Assembly (NCBI GenBank): GCA_003649205.1
Contig: QMRC01000008.1
Coordinates: 1-64,000 of the forward strand
Direction of reading: 5' to 3'
DNA length: 64,000 nt
Source: Thermoprotei archaeon
GTDB lineage: Archaea; Thermoproteota; Thermoprotei; Thermoproteales; B15-G16
Of the stretch, positions 10,932-19,833 are shown in pieces. The notes beneath the pieces were generated by a model that saw nothing but the letters and a program-made list of their open reading frames with translations, was not told where the DNA came from and searched no databases. How positions within the stretch are numbered: position 1 is the stretch's first letter; the number at the start of each line of letters is the position of its first letter. The translations under genes were made by a program, and so were the position numbers.

Positions 10932-11486
10932 CTACTTCCTAACCTTTACAAAGCAGTAACACATGTCTCTACCCTTACACCTAAACTCAAGGACATCTCC
11001 CGTCTTCTCACATACGTACCTACTAGCTTCTCTAAAGGTCTCTGGATTGGTGAAGTCTGGATTTAGAGCTGACTTCACTCTGTAGAAGCCATACAGCACC
11101 ACTCCTCCATCCTTAGTAATTCTCTTGATTTCCTCAATTGCTCTATCTAGGTCTTCCTTCGGTATGAACATCAGTACGTGCCAGCAAAGTACCTTATCGA
11201 AGTAGTTATCAGGTACGTCCCCTAGATCACGTACATCACACTTAAATGCCTTGAATCCAATTAACTTACGTAGCTCCTCAACAAATTCCTCACATATATC
11301 ACACGCATAGACATCTCCCTTCGTAGCAGTACAGAGGAAAACAGTCTTGTGCCCCGTTCCAGCACCTAGGTCGAGAACCATCTCATTCTCTTCAATCATC
11401 TCAGCAAACTTCCTTACCTCACTCGGTACAGGTGCAGTCCTACGTCTTAGTGTAGGAGCAATAACTGGTTTGGCACTCAAGTACAC
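10932..11486 (-). CDS. Class I SAM-dependent methyltransferase
   Basis: VLDLGAGTGHKTVFL motif I, YACDICEEFV, YFDKVLCWHVLMFIP. Confidence 0.85.
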   Translation of the reverse strand: MYLSAKPVIAPTLRRRTAPVPSEVRKFAEMIEENEMVLDLGAGTGHKTVFLCTATKGDVYACDICEEFVEELRKLIGFKAFKCDVRDLGDVPDNYFDKVLCWHVLMFIPKEDLDRAIEEIKRITKDGGVVLYGFYRVKSALNPDFTNPETFREASRYVCEKTGDVLEFRCKGRDMCYCFVKVRK

Positions 11487-11542
11487 TCACCACAGTTAGT
11501 AATGGATTAAGGTACTAAAATTAGTTTGTTGTAGTGTAGCTA

Positions 11543-12028
11543 GTGATGAGTGCTCGACCTGTAGTCTGTACGGTGCTCTTCTATGTTGTAGCTTCGTTAG
11601 TTGATGTTCTAGTTGTTGAGTTCATCATTAGGTCGACCTCAGCGTGGAGCATAATAAGTTACTGGCACTCAGCACTAACACTACTTCTCATAACGACTCC
11701 TGCACTCATCTCACTAGCTACTAACAGCACCAAACCACTCATACTCGGGATACTCTACTACATCACATGTGTTGAAGACCTCATGTACGCACTGTGGTGT
11801 AGCCTACTTAGACTGTGGACGTGGGATTGGGTAGACCCGTTCTTCTCGTGGTACTGGTTAGATAAGTCACCATTTGTTAGGTTGATAGCTACTGTGCTCG
11901 GTCTACCTCACGTAACGACGCTGTGTCTATACATTTCGTGTGGTGTAGCAACTGTACTGACACTACTCATTGCAAGGATTAGAGAAGTGAGTGTAGTTGG
12001 GAGCTGTGCTAAGGTACGTTACCTGTAG
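11543..12028 (+). CDS. Membrane protein ending AKVRYL
   Basis: 161 aa, ~4 TM segments, C-terminal RYL. Confidence 0.65.
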   Translation: MMSARPVVCTVLFYVVASLVDVLVVEFIIRSTSAWSIISYWHSALTLLLITTPALISLATNSTKPLILGILYYITCVEDLMYALWCSLLRLWTWDWVDPFFSWYWLDKSPFVRLIATVLGLPHVTTLCLYISCGVATVLTLLIARIREVSVVGSCAKVRYL

Positions 12029-12319
12029 CTAGACCTTGAGCAGTTCCTCAATTTCCCTCTCAATCATCTCCTCGATCTCTCTCTGTAGCTTTCTAATTCT
12101 CCTAAATGTTTCAAGCATGGATTTCCTCATTGTCCTCATTCTACTCTTCATCTCGTCAATGAGCTTCCTAGCCTCATCACCAGTAATCTCCCTACACTTC
12201 ATCTCCTCAAAATCAATTACAAAACAAATTCCCTTATCCTCTCTGCAGATCGTAAATACCTTACCCTCTACCTTGTAGAGCAATTCATCTGTCCTACCAT
12301 ACGTAACCATAGGAATCAC
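12029..12319 (-). CDS. Small coiled-coil protein with CxxDxGxC motif
   Basis: TICREDKGICFVIDF; charged helical C-terminus. Confidence 0.65.
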   Translation of the reverse strand: MIPMVTYGRTDELLYKVEGKVFTICREDKGICFVIDFEEMKCREITGDEARKLIDEMKSRMRTMRKSMLETFRRIRKLQREIEEMIEREIEELLKV

Positions 12320-12368
12320 CAGTCATATTAAGAGTTAGGGTCACTAAATCTCTTAGCTCAAAACTGGT

Positions 12369-12659
12369 GTGGTGTGGAGCTTGAGCTTTAGGTTATTTCC
12401 ACTTGCAGTGAGTGAGGAGAAGGTTAGTGAGCATGCTGTCAAGTTAATTGAGCAGATGCTCATGCTGAAGTGGGAGAAATGGAGCATAACAGTTGAGAGT
12501 GAAGAGAAGATCGATGACAGAATCATCATAGTAACGATCTCAGTGAGTAGAGAAGTGTCGATACTGGATGAAGAGAAGGTAGCATACCTACAGCTAATGT
12601 ACGAGAAAGAGGGGAAGTTATTCTACTTAAAGAGAATAGAGGTGTTGTGGGTTAGGTGA
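12369..12659 (+). CDS. Hypothetical small protein
   Basis: 96 aa ORF with alpha/beta character in a gene-dense gap. Confidence 0.5.
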   Translation: MVWSLSFRLFPLAVSEEKVSEHAVKLIEQMLMLKWEKWSITVESEEKIDDRIIIVTISVSREVSILDEEKVAYLQLMYEKEGKLFYLKRIEVLWVR

Positions 12660-12665
12660 TAGTTG

Positions 12666-15293
12666 TTAGATGTATCTCAATCTCTTGATTTCTAGTGTCT
12701 TCTTCAGTAGTAGCTTCAGTGATATGACTGTGATCACTACGATAATCAGTACCACAATCACTATGATTAGTAGTGGATACATCTCGACTACTGTCGGTGC
12801 TTTGGGTGGTGGTGATGGTGCTTTACCAACCTTGATCTCTGTACTGTATGAGGAGCTTACGTAGGTATCGTCTCCGCTAAACTCTAGTACTGCTGTTATG
12901 CTGTATCCCTTCAGTACTTCAAATGGATCTGAGGTGAAGTAACCGCTACTATCTGTAGTTGCTGTTAGATTTGCTACAGGTGTTCCATTGACTACAAGTG
13001 CTATTGTCACATTTCTATTCGGTACTGGATTACCGTAGTAGTCAAGTAACTTACCCTCAATTCGCACTAGAGCAGTAGTATTCATCTCCTGAACCACATC
13101 TACCTTAACGTCCTTAAACGCTGTCGGCACTCTGTACCACACCTTGAGCACGATATCAGAGGCATTCACCGTAATGACCCTAGTAGTTTCATTGTATCCA
13201 TCGAAGAAGCTGTAGAAGTCAAATCCATCGACATTCTTCGGCAACTTAATTACGTAGTCCTCTGGGTAGAGGTATGCTCCAATTACATTACCGCTGTACT
13301 CCGTATCATTTATGTAGACAGTAGCTGAGATAGGTACTAAGTTCCCGAGCATATCGTAGAGTTCAATTCTCAGTAAGTAGAGATCCTCTACAATGACCTC
13401 TGCCGTACTACTGAGTCTACCCTCAACTATTAAGCGATTGTCTACTAGGCTCCACGTAGCTGTTACATTCGATAGAACACCTATTCTTGTAGGTAGAGTC
13501 TGAATGTAGAGGACTACCCTAAATCCTCCCTCACCTGAGACAAGTACCTTCACTCTACTGTACGGGAACTTAGGTGACATATTCTCGTAGGTTATGCTCG
13601 CATTAGCAATAAGCTCCCTAGTCCCTCCTCTGTAGTCTATGAACTTCGTGTACGGTAGCACTACCGTTAGGTTCAAGTCCCTCAACAAGTTGATTACCTT
13701 CTTAACCTCTACATCTCTGTAGATGACCCTCACAATGGTTTCTCGCTGTGGAGGTACTGTGTAGAGTGTTGCATTGCTTAGAGTCTCCCACGTAGTTAAG
13801 TTGAGGAACTCTATAGTTGCATTGTACGGTATTCCAAATGGATTAAGTACGAGTACTCTCAGCATTCTTGGATCGAGAACAGTTACATTAGCTGTACCTG
13901 ACATATTGAGATCGAGGATTACTCTCTTACTACTTAGCTCAACAACTCTGTAGCTCACGTTACAGAGTACGTAAGGTAGCTTACTTAGGTTACAGTAGTA
14001 CACTAACCTATATGTACCGCTTCCACTCAGTATGAACTCAGCCCTCCTAGTTACGTTATCGAATACTGCTCTCACTACTGAGGCATTTGTTAGCCACGTC
14101 CTAACTCTACCTAGGTGATCAACTAGCTTCTTCATGATGGGTACTTTGATCTTGATGACTGGTTCTGTAACGCTAATGTTAATTACTCTACACCTAATAC
14201 CGTGTACATAGATGTAGACTGTCCAATTACCTCCCTCTACCTCAGTAACTATGTACTCACCTCCACGTACTCTCTTAACTACCTCTCCCGTAGTTGCATT
14301 CCTAATCTCCACAACGACATCCTCAACACGTGTAGTCTCATTAGCCTCAGTCAGTATGAGCACCTCAATTCTATTCTTGGCAACAGTTATGTTGATTAAG
14401 TACTCTCTAGCTCCGTGAACTGGCTTAATCACGTAGGTGTAGTTCCCTGCTACTGAAGGAGCATTGAAGGTGTAGTTGAAGAAACCGCTAGAGTCTACGT
14501 GCACTAGAGTTCCATTGATGTACACGTCATCTACAGCAGAGACATATGTCCCACTGTACACTACGTATCCACTAATCCACATAGTCTCATTTGGCTGTAC
14601 ATAGGTACTGCTCACAGCTAGGTTAATCACCTCAGTAGTATTTATGAAGCCTATAGCACCTACGTAGGTAGTCTCATTGACTAAGTTGTGGTACGTATCG
14701 TTGATGTACACGTAGACATCGTAGACACCAGAGATATTCCAATGCGGTACAATCTCAAACACCACAACTCCTCTACCGTACTTACCCTCAGCAGAACCCC
14801 CAACAAGACTTACCTGATTAAGTGGATCAGAAACCTCGTAGAAAGCAGTACCATTCCAAGCAATTGTAACATTCCCAAACCTCAACTCAACTAAGGTAGT
14901 GTAGTTCCAACCATGAGGATTCCAAAACGTCACATTCAACCTATGTACCTTCCCAGCACCTAAGTACACACCAGTTATAGGGTTTAAACACGTGAAGTTG
15001 AGTACCGTGAAGTTACCTCCATAAGATACATTGTATGAGAGAGAAACAGATACTAAGTAATTCGCTAGTGAAGTATCTGTAGTTACTTGAGCAGTACCCT
15101 GCACAGTACATATGCTTGTGTCAGTTGTCGTGTTTGCAGTTGCTACGTAGGTTGCATTGACACCCCATGCAGTAGCATTTATCTGATACACAACTAACTT
15201 AGCTGAAGAAGTAGTTACCTGAGCAATAGCAATAGAGGTTAGTAAACCAAGTAGAAAAAACAGTAGGGTTAAGAGAACACTTGTCTTTCTCAT
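12666..15293 (-). CDS. Large spike-like surface glycoprotein, paralog of 4303-6990, ends KRLRYI
   Basis: 875 aa, signal peptide, sequon-rich, C-terminal TM; VDHLGRVRTWLTNASVVRAVFDNVTRRAEFILSGSG aligns with VDYLGRLRPFITNATVKLALYDNETRRAVFLLSGSG. Confidence 0.85.
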   Translation of the reverse strand: MRKTSVLLTLLFFLLGLLTSIAIAQVTTSSAKLVVYQINATAWGVNATYVATANTTTDTSICTVQGTAQVTTDTSLANYLVSVSLSYNVSYGGNFTVLNFTCLNPITGVYLGAGKVHRLNVTFWNPHGWNYTTLVELRFGNVTIAWNGTAFYEVSDPLNQVSLVGGSAEGKYGRGVVVFEIVPHWNISGVYDVYVYINDTYHNLVNETTYVGAIGFINTTEVINLAVSSTYVQPNETMWISGYVVYSGTYVSAVDDVYINGTLVHVDSSGFFNYTFNAPSVAGNYTYVIKPVHGAREYLINITVAKNRIEVLILTEANETTRVEDVVVEIRNATTGEVVKRVRGGEYIVTEVEGGNWTVYIYVHGIRCRVINISVTEPVIKIKVPIMKKLVDHLGRVRTWLTNASVVRAVFDNVTRRAEFILSGSGTYRLVYYCNLSKLPYVLCNVSYRVVELSSKRVILDLNMSGTANVTVLDPRMLRVLVLNPFGIPYNATIEFLNLTTWETLSNATLYTVPPQRETIVRVIYRDVEVKKVINLLRDLNLTVVLPYTKFIDYRGGTRELIANASITYENMSPKFPYSRVKVLVSGEGGFRVVLYIQTLPTRIGVLSNVTATWSLVDNRLIVEGRLSSTAEVIVEDLYLLRIELYDMLGNLVPISATVYINDTEYSGNVIGAYLYPEDYVIKLPKNVDGFDFYSFFDGYNETTRVITVNASDIVLKVWYRVPTAFKDVKVDVVQEMNTTALVRIEGKLLDYYGNPVPNRNVTIALVVNGTPVANLTATTDSSGYFTSDPFEVLKGYSITAVLEFSGDDTYVSSSYSTEIKVGKAPSPPPKAPTVVEMYPLLIIVIVVLIIVVITVISLKLLLKKTLEIKRLRYI

Positions 15294-15302
15294 GTTCTCA
15301 CA

Positions 15303-16106
15303 CTACGGAAACACTATCCTATACGTTACAGTTATACTACCCCCAGCAGGAACACTAACAGGTTCAGGAAGAACATCATAGAACATAAGTGCCTTAGCAT
15401 AATTATTGTTATCGGCGTCGTATGGATCAAATTGTAGTATTAAGCCAACTTCAGTTATATTTACGTCACTACTCGGTGAGTACGAAGCAGAGAAGACTAA
15501 AGTTATGTTACTCTCCGTCACACTCACCGTAGGAGTTGAGATCACTATCTCGACAAGTTCATTAGCTAACTTATATGCAGATCTGCTAAATGTAGCTGTA
15601 CCATTACCAAAAGCAATAAACCATCTATCTGACCGTACACAACACCATGTATCTTCATATGAGTAACTATCATCACTATATCCTATTTTTTTACTAGTAC
15701 CCCCTAGATCAACTACACTAGTAGAAAGATCACCACCACGTGGATCGAATATTAAAAGCAGTAATTTTGCGAAGTTTTCTACTGGTGAGTGCATTGAGTA
15801 TGTTCGTTTCAGTAGTAGCTTCCCGTATCTATCTCGTACCTCGACATCTATGAAGCCGAGAACCAGTGCATTACTCTTACTTGTCTTCTTCTCTCCCAAC
15901 TTCACAACTCCTTGAGTCTGCGTCATTAGGTGTGGTGTCACTAGGTACATACCCAGCACTAGACCTAGCACAAACGCAATAGACAGTATCACAACATCTC
16001 TCCTATTCACAGTCCTCACCACACTATCTTTATCAGAATAGATATTTATAATATGTTTCTTGATCTTGACAAGATAGGGATGATAGAGTAACTGCTTGCT
16101 TTTCAA
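15303..16106 (-). CDS. Membrane-anchored extracellular protein, paralog of 3588-4292
   Basis: N-terminal TM and shared domain; real start may be internal (VNRRDVVILSIAF). Confidence 0.75.
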   Translation of the reverse strand: MKSKQLLYHPYLVKIKKHIINIYSDKDSVVRTVNRRDVVILSIAFVLGLVLGMYLVTPHLMTQTQGVVKLGEKKTSKSNALVLGFIDVEVRDRYGKLLLKRTYSMHSPVENFAKLLLLIFDPRGGDLSTSVVDLGGTSKKIGYSDDSYSYEDTWCCVRSDRWFIAFGNGTATFSRSAYKLANELVEIVISTPTVSVTESNITLVFSASYSPSSDVNITEVGLILQFDPYDADNNNYAKALMFYDVLPEPVSVPAGGSITVTYRIVFP

Positions 16107-16183
16107 TTAACTTCCTAACTACTGTGAAGTCTGAGTAAACCTTGAACAACCTAATGAAGCTTCGATTCATCACCTTCTCTTCA

Positions 16184-17005
16184 CTAAATGTATTTAGTAG
16201 TTCTTACTTCTACTATCTTCTTTCGTAGCTTTGTTAGGTATATTACAACTAGCACTACTAGTGCTATGATGACTGTGATTACTATTGCTATTGTTGTAGT
16301 TGGTACTGTCTTGATCTCTATGTAGTCTCCACTTGCTGTTGCTTCACCTTCAACAATAATTGCCTCACTTGGATCTACCGTTACTTTCGTTCCAAATGGT
16401 GTAGTTAAGGTCATGTTTGCTACGTAGTAGCTAAATACTGTGTGAGTACCATTGTACGTCCTTCTCCACTTCTCTAGCGGTACACTGAATGGTTTTAGGT
16501 ATATGAAGAAGCACTTAGCTGGGTTCAGCGGTATGTTATTGTAGATGAACTCAGTTGAGTTGATGTTAGGTGACATAGCTCTAAACCTAACGCAAATCGA
16601 CTTACCGAGCATTGTTGAGTTAGCCCTAACACCTATCTTAATTGTCATGGAGACATCGATCTTGAGCGTTCCCGCTGTTGGCTCTGTAACTGAGTACGAG
16701 AAGTCTAGTACCTCTACACTAGCATTCCTATACCCTAAATCTCTTGATAAGTGTCTACTCAGTACCTCACCTAGAATCCTCCTTACACTGTACTTAACAC
16801 TGAGTACTGCTGTCTTAAATCCAAACCAGTAATTCTTCTCAGTAGCCGAGACATTACTTATCGTTACAGTACAACTGTACTTCACAATAGCGTAGTCATC
16901 ACGTACCTCAATACTACACGACAATGCATATATTCTCACACTTGAGAGCAGTAGCACAATCAAGAGCACCGTCACTAACGCAACTCTACAATTCATACAC
17001 GACAC
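16184..17005 (-). CDS. Secreted/type I membrane protein ending RTTKYI
   Basis: Signal peptide, ectodomain, C-terminal TM, basic tail. Confidence 0.75.
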   Translation of the reverse strand: MSCMNCRVALVTVLLIVLLLSSVRIYALSCSIEVRDDYAIVKYSCTVTISNVSATEKNYWFGFKTAVLSVKYSVRRILGEVLSRHLSRDLGYRNASVEVLDFSYSVTEPTAGTLKIDVSMTIKIGVRANSTMLGKSICVRFRAMSPNINSTEFIYNNIPLNPAKCFFIYLKPFSVPLEKWRRTYNGTHTVFSYYVANMTLTTPFGTKVTVDPSEAIIVEGEATASGDYIEIKTVPTTTIAIVITVIIALVVLVVIYLTKLRKKIVEVRTTKYI

Positions 17006-17070
17006 CGAGAGATCTACATTGAGGGAGCAAATAAAGATTTAGCAAAGAACATAAAATCTACTGTGAGAAG

Positions 17071-17490
17071 ATGAGAAACATGCTATCGAGGTTGTTTAGG
17101 TACTTTGTGTACTTTAGGAGGGCTCATGCAACGTACTTTGCGTTTCTCCTAGGTTTACTGAATTTCGTTGTGATTCAGTATAGGTTGCTTATTGAGTATG
17201 TTCCACTTCTTAAGAGTCTCTTCCCAAGTATGCTCTACTTCACTCTAACCTTCATAGCACTGTACGTACCGATAGCTCTTGCTCTTGGTTGGTTTGACTA
17301 TAGGAGAGGTGTAGCTAGGAAGGAGCTACACATAGCTACTACTAGTAATCCTATTACTCGTGAGTACCATCTCGTGCTGAATGCTGAGTTAATTGAGTCT
17401 ATTGCTAGGTTGCTTGAGCTTCATGGTGAACATGAGCAGGCTAGGAAGCTACGTGAAGCGTATAATCAATTTAGGAGGTTGTTTAAGTGA
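17071..17490 (+). CDS. Membrane protein, 2 TM
   Basis: 139 aa, hydrophobic segments, precedes GT gene in same direction. Confidence 0.65.
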   Translation: MRNMLSRLFRYFVYFRRAHATYFAFLLGLLNFVVIQYRLLIEYVPLLKSLFPSMLYFTLTFIALYVPIALALGWFDYRRGVARKELHIATTSNPITREYHLVLNAELIESIARLLELHGEHEQARKLREAYNQFRRLFK

Positions 17491-18617
17491 TGAGAGCACT
17501 AGTAATACACTACTCACTAAATGCATGTGGTGGAGGAGAACGAGTTTGCCTATACACGATACGGGTACTCAATGAGTTAGGGCTAGAGGTAGATCTGGTT
17601 ACAGGAGAGAGAACTTCATGGGGTAAAGTACTTGCACTAACTGATGTACCTGTTAAGGTACGTAGAGAGTTCGTAATTGTGAGGAATCCAGTTAGGAAGT
17701 TGAGTCTATACGGTAAGCTCCTCACTAACTTCAGGATACTGAACCTACGTAAGAGGTATGACATAACTGTGAACACTAACTTCGAAGCTCTACTAGTTCC
17801 AGCAGATCTAATCTACGTACACTTCCCACATGCCATATACGTGAAGGGTGAGTACGAGTACTGGAGAGCATTTGGAAAGTACTACAGATCACCACTGTGG
17901 AGACTGTACTTCGAACCGTATAAGGTAGGTATGGAGTTTCTCAGTAGTGAAGTTAAGCGATGTCTCATGGTTACGAACTCAAGCTTTACAGCAGAGCAGA
18001 TACGTAAGTACCTAGGGGTTAACCCAATTGTTGTTCACCCTCCTGTTGCTGTAGGTAAATTCCTCAAGCTAGCAGATCGTGAGGATCGTGAGGACACTGT
18101 TGTTACGGTTGCTAGGTACTCTAGGGTTAAGAGGCTTGAGCTAGTACCACTCGTAGCATCTAGGTGTAGAGATGTAACCTTCGTAATTATTGGTTCTGCG
18201 TACTCAGATGAGAGTTATCAAGTACTTAACACATTGATGAGGTTGAGGAGGAAGCTCAATTTAAGGAACTTGAAGCTTCTCGTGAATGTTCCTGAGAAGC
18301 TGAAGCTAGGTATCTTGTCTAGAGCTAAGGTGTACCTACACACTATGGTTCGAGAACACTTCGGTATATCTGTGGTTGAGGCTATGGCATCTGGACTAGT
18401 ACCTGTAGTACATAGGTCTGGAGGTACGTGGACAGATGTACTTGACTGCGGTAGGTATGGTTTTGGTTACGAAACTATTGATGAGTGTGTTGAGGCTGTG
18501 TACAGAGCACTTGACAACTACAGCAAGCTTAGGGGTATCTGCGTAGCTAGATCACTTGAGTTTAGTGAGAGGAGATTTAAGCAGAGAATGAAGGTTATTA
18601 TAGGGAAGCTCCTATGA
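17487..18617 (+). CDS. GT4-family glycosyltransferase
   Basis: N-terminal GGGERV and C-terminal REHFGISVVEAMASGLVPVVHRSGG. Confidence 0.88.
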   Translation: MMRALVIHYSLNACGGGERVCLYTIRVLNELGLEVDLVTGERTSWGKVLALTDVPVKVRREFVIVRNPVRKLSLYGKLLTNFRILNLRKRYDITVNTNFEALLVPADLIYVHFPHAIYVKGEYEYWRAFGKYYRSPLWRLYFEPYKVGMEFLSSEVKRCLMVTNSSFTAEQIRKYLGVNPIVVHPPVAVGKFLKLADREDREDTVVTVARYSRVKRLELVPLVASRCRDVTFVIIGSAYSDESYQVLNTLMRLRRKLNLRNLKLLVNVPEKLKLGILSRAKVYLHTMVREHFGISVVEAMASGLVPVVHRSGGTWTDVLDCGRYGFGYETIDECVEAVYRALDNYSKLRGICVARSLEFSERRFKQRMKVIIGKLL

Positions 18618-19429
18618 TATCTGTGTTCATACTCGGATTCCCTAGAACAGCAACAACGTACCTATACAGGAAACTCCTTGAGAGGTTGAAGATACCATCC
18701 ATATATGAGCCATTTAATGCAGATGCAGTCTACCAAGCTGTTTGGACAGATTGTGTACTACATGATCAAGAAGGGTATGTCCCAAGTAATCTCCGACAGT
18801 TTCTACCATCTGACGTAGTTAATCTAATGATTGAGAACTCACTGTGGTTCTATGAGTGGAGTCTAGTCGATACACCACTATCCCCAATATGTGGTTTTCA
18901 CATGTGGGAACTACTGGAGAAGATAGATGCACTTGAGACACCATTCCTGATAAAGGACGTTATTGCTTGGGTTTACGCAGATAAGATAGTTGATAGGTTT
19001 CCACGAACTAAGTTCATCTTCACAGTTAAGGACTTAGATAGTGTGAAGAATGCATTTCTTGAGTGGTATAGGTACTGGTCATTCACGTCTAGATTTAGGA
19101 GATGGCTTAAGACCTTGACCTTGAGGAAAGTAGTAACGAAAGCACATAGAGTAGGACAAGCAATTACGAGACTAATTACCCCACTACCACAGACACATCC
19201 TCGAAACTTCTTCCTAGTAGGATTCTTCTACAGACACTTCAACAACTTCAACTACCCAAGGGAGAGAAGCAAGAAGACACTACTACTTATGTTGGAGACA
19301 GTGTACAGGAAGTACTGTGAAATAGTTAGTAGTGCTGAGGGTAGATCAAATGTCTATGTACTACACTTTGAAAAGAGGCTAAGTGATGAGTTAATTGAGA
19401 AAGTTATTAAGTGGATTGAGGAGTCCTAG
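18614..19429 (+). CDS. Sulfotransferase-like protein
   Basis: VFILGFPRTATTYLYRKLLE (PAPS 5'-phosphosulfate loop type motif); overlaps GT stop by 4 nt. Confidence 0.75.
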   Translation: MISVFILGFPRTATTYLYRKLLERLKIPSIYEPFNADAVYQAVWTDCVLHDQEGYVPSNLRQFLPSDVVNLMIENSLWFYEWSLVDTPLSPICGFHMWELLEKIDALETPFLIKDVIAWVYADKIVDRFPRTKFIFTVKDLDSVKNAFLEWYRYWSFTSRFRRWLKTLTLRKVVTKAHRVGQAITRLITPLPQTHPRNFFLVGFFYRHFNNFNYPRERSKKTLLLMLETVYRKYCEIVSSAEGRSNVYVLHFEKRLSDELIEKVIKWIEES

Positions 19430-19832
19430 CTATCGGTCTTCCTAGGAATCCTCTAAATACTCCTACACCTTTAACACCAATGCCGAATTCAAATGCTGAA
19501 GCTATTATCTCCATTATGACAAGTCTCTGAATTGCTGGATCTTCCTTATTCAACCTCAAGCAAATACCCTTCTCCACATCACACATGTAGACATCGAAAA
19601 ATGGTCTACCACGCTTATACGTCCCCCAGCTACGGTGAAGAGCCTCGAAGTAAATTCTCCTTGCTTCTTGCCACAGTGGTGAATCTCTTCCTTCTTCACT
19701 AGCTCTCTTCATAAGCTCTGCTACATCCCAACAGTACGGTGCTGGGTAGTGAAGCTCTTCAGCACTTGAATTCAAGGGTAGATCCTCCCTACATATCACA
19801 AGCCTATACCTCGGTAACTCCCTTCCTTCCAT
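19407..19832 (-). CDS. Hypothetical protein with CDxxxGxC motif
   Basis: 141 aa, YMCDVEKGICLRL. Confidence 0.6.
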   Translation of the reverse strand: MEGRELPRYRLVICREDLPLNSSAEELHYPAPYCWDVAELMKRASEEGRDSPLWQEARRIYFEALHRSWGTYKRGRPFFDVYMCDVEKGICLRLNKEDPAIQRLVIMEIIASAFEFGIGVKGVGVFRGFLGRPIARTPQST

Positions 19833-19833
19833 G

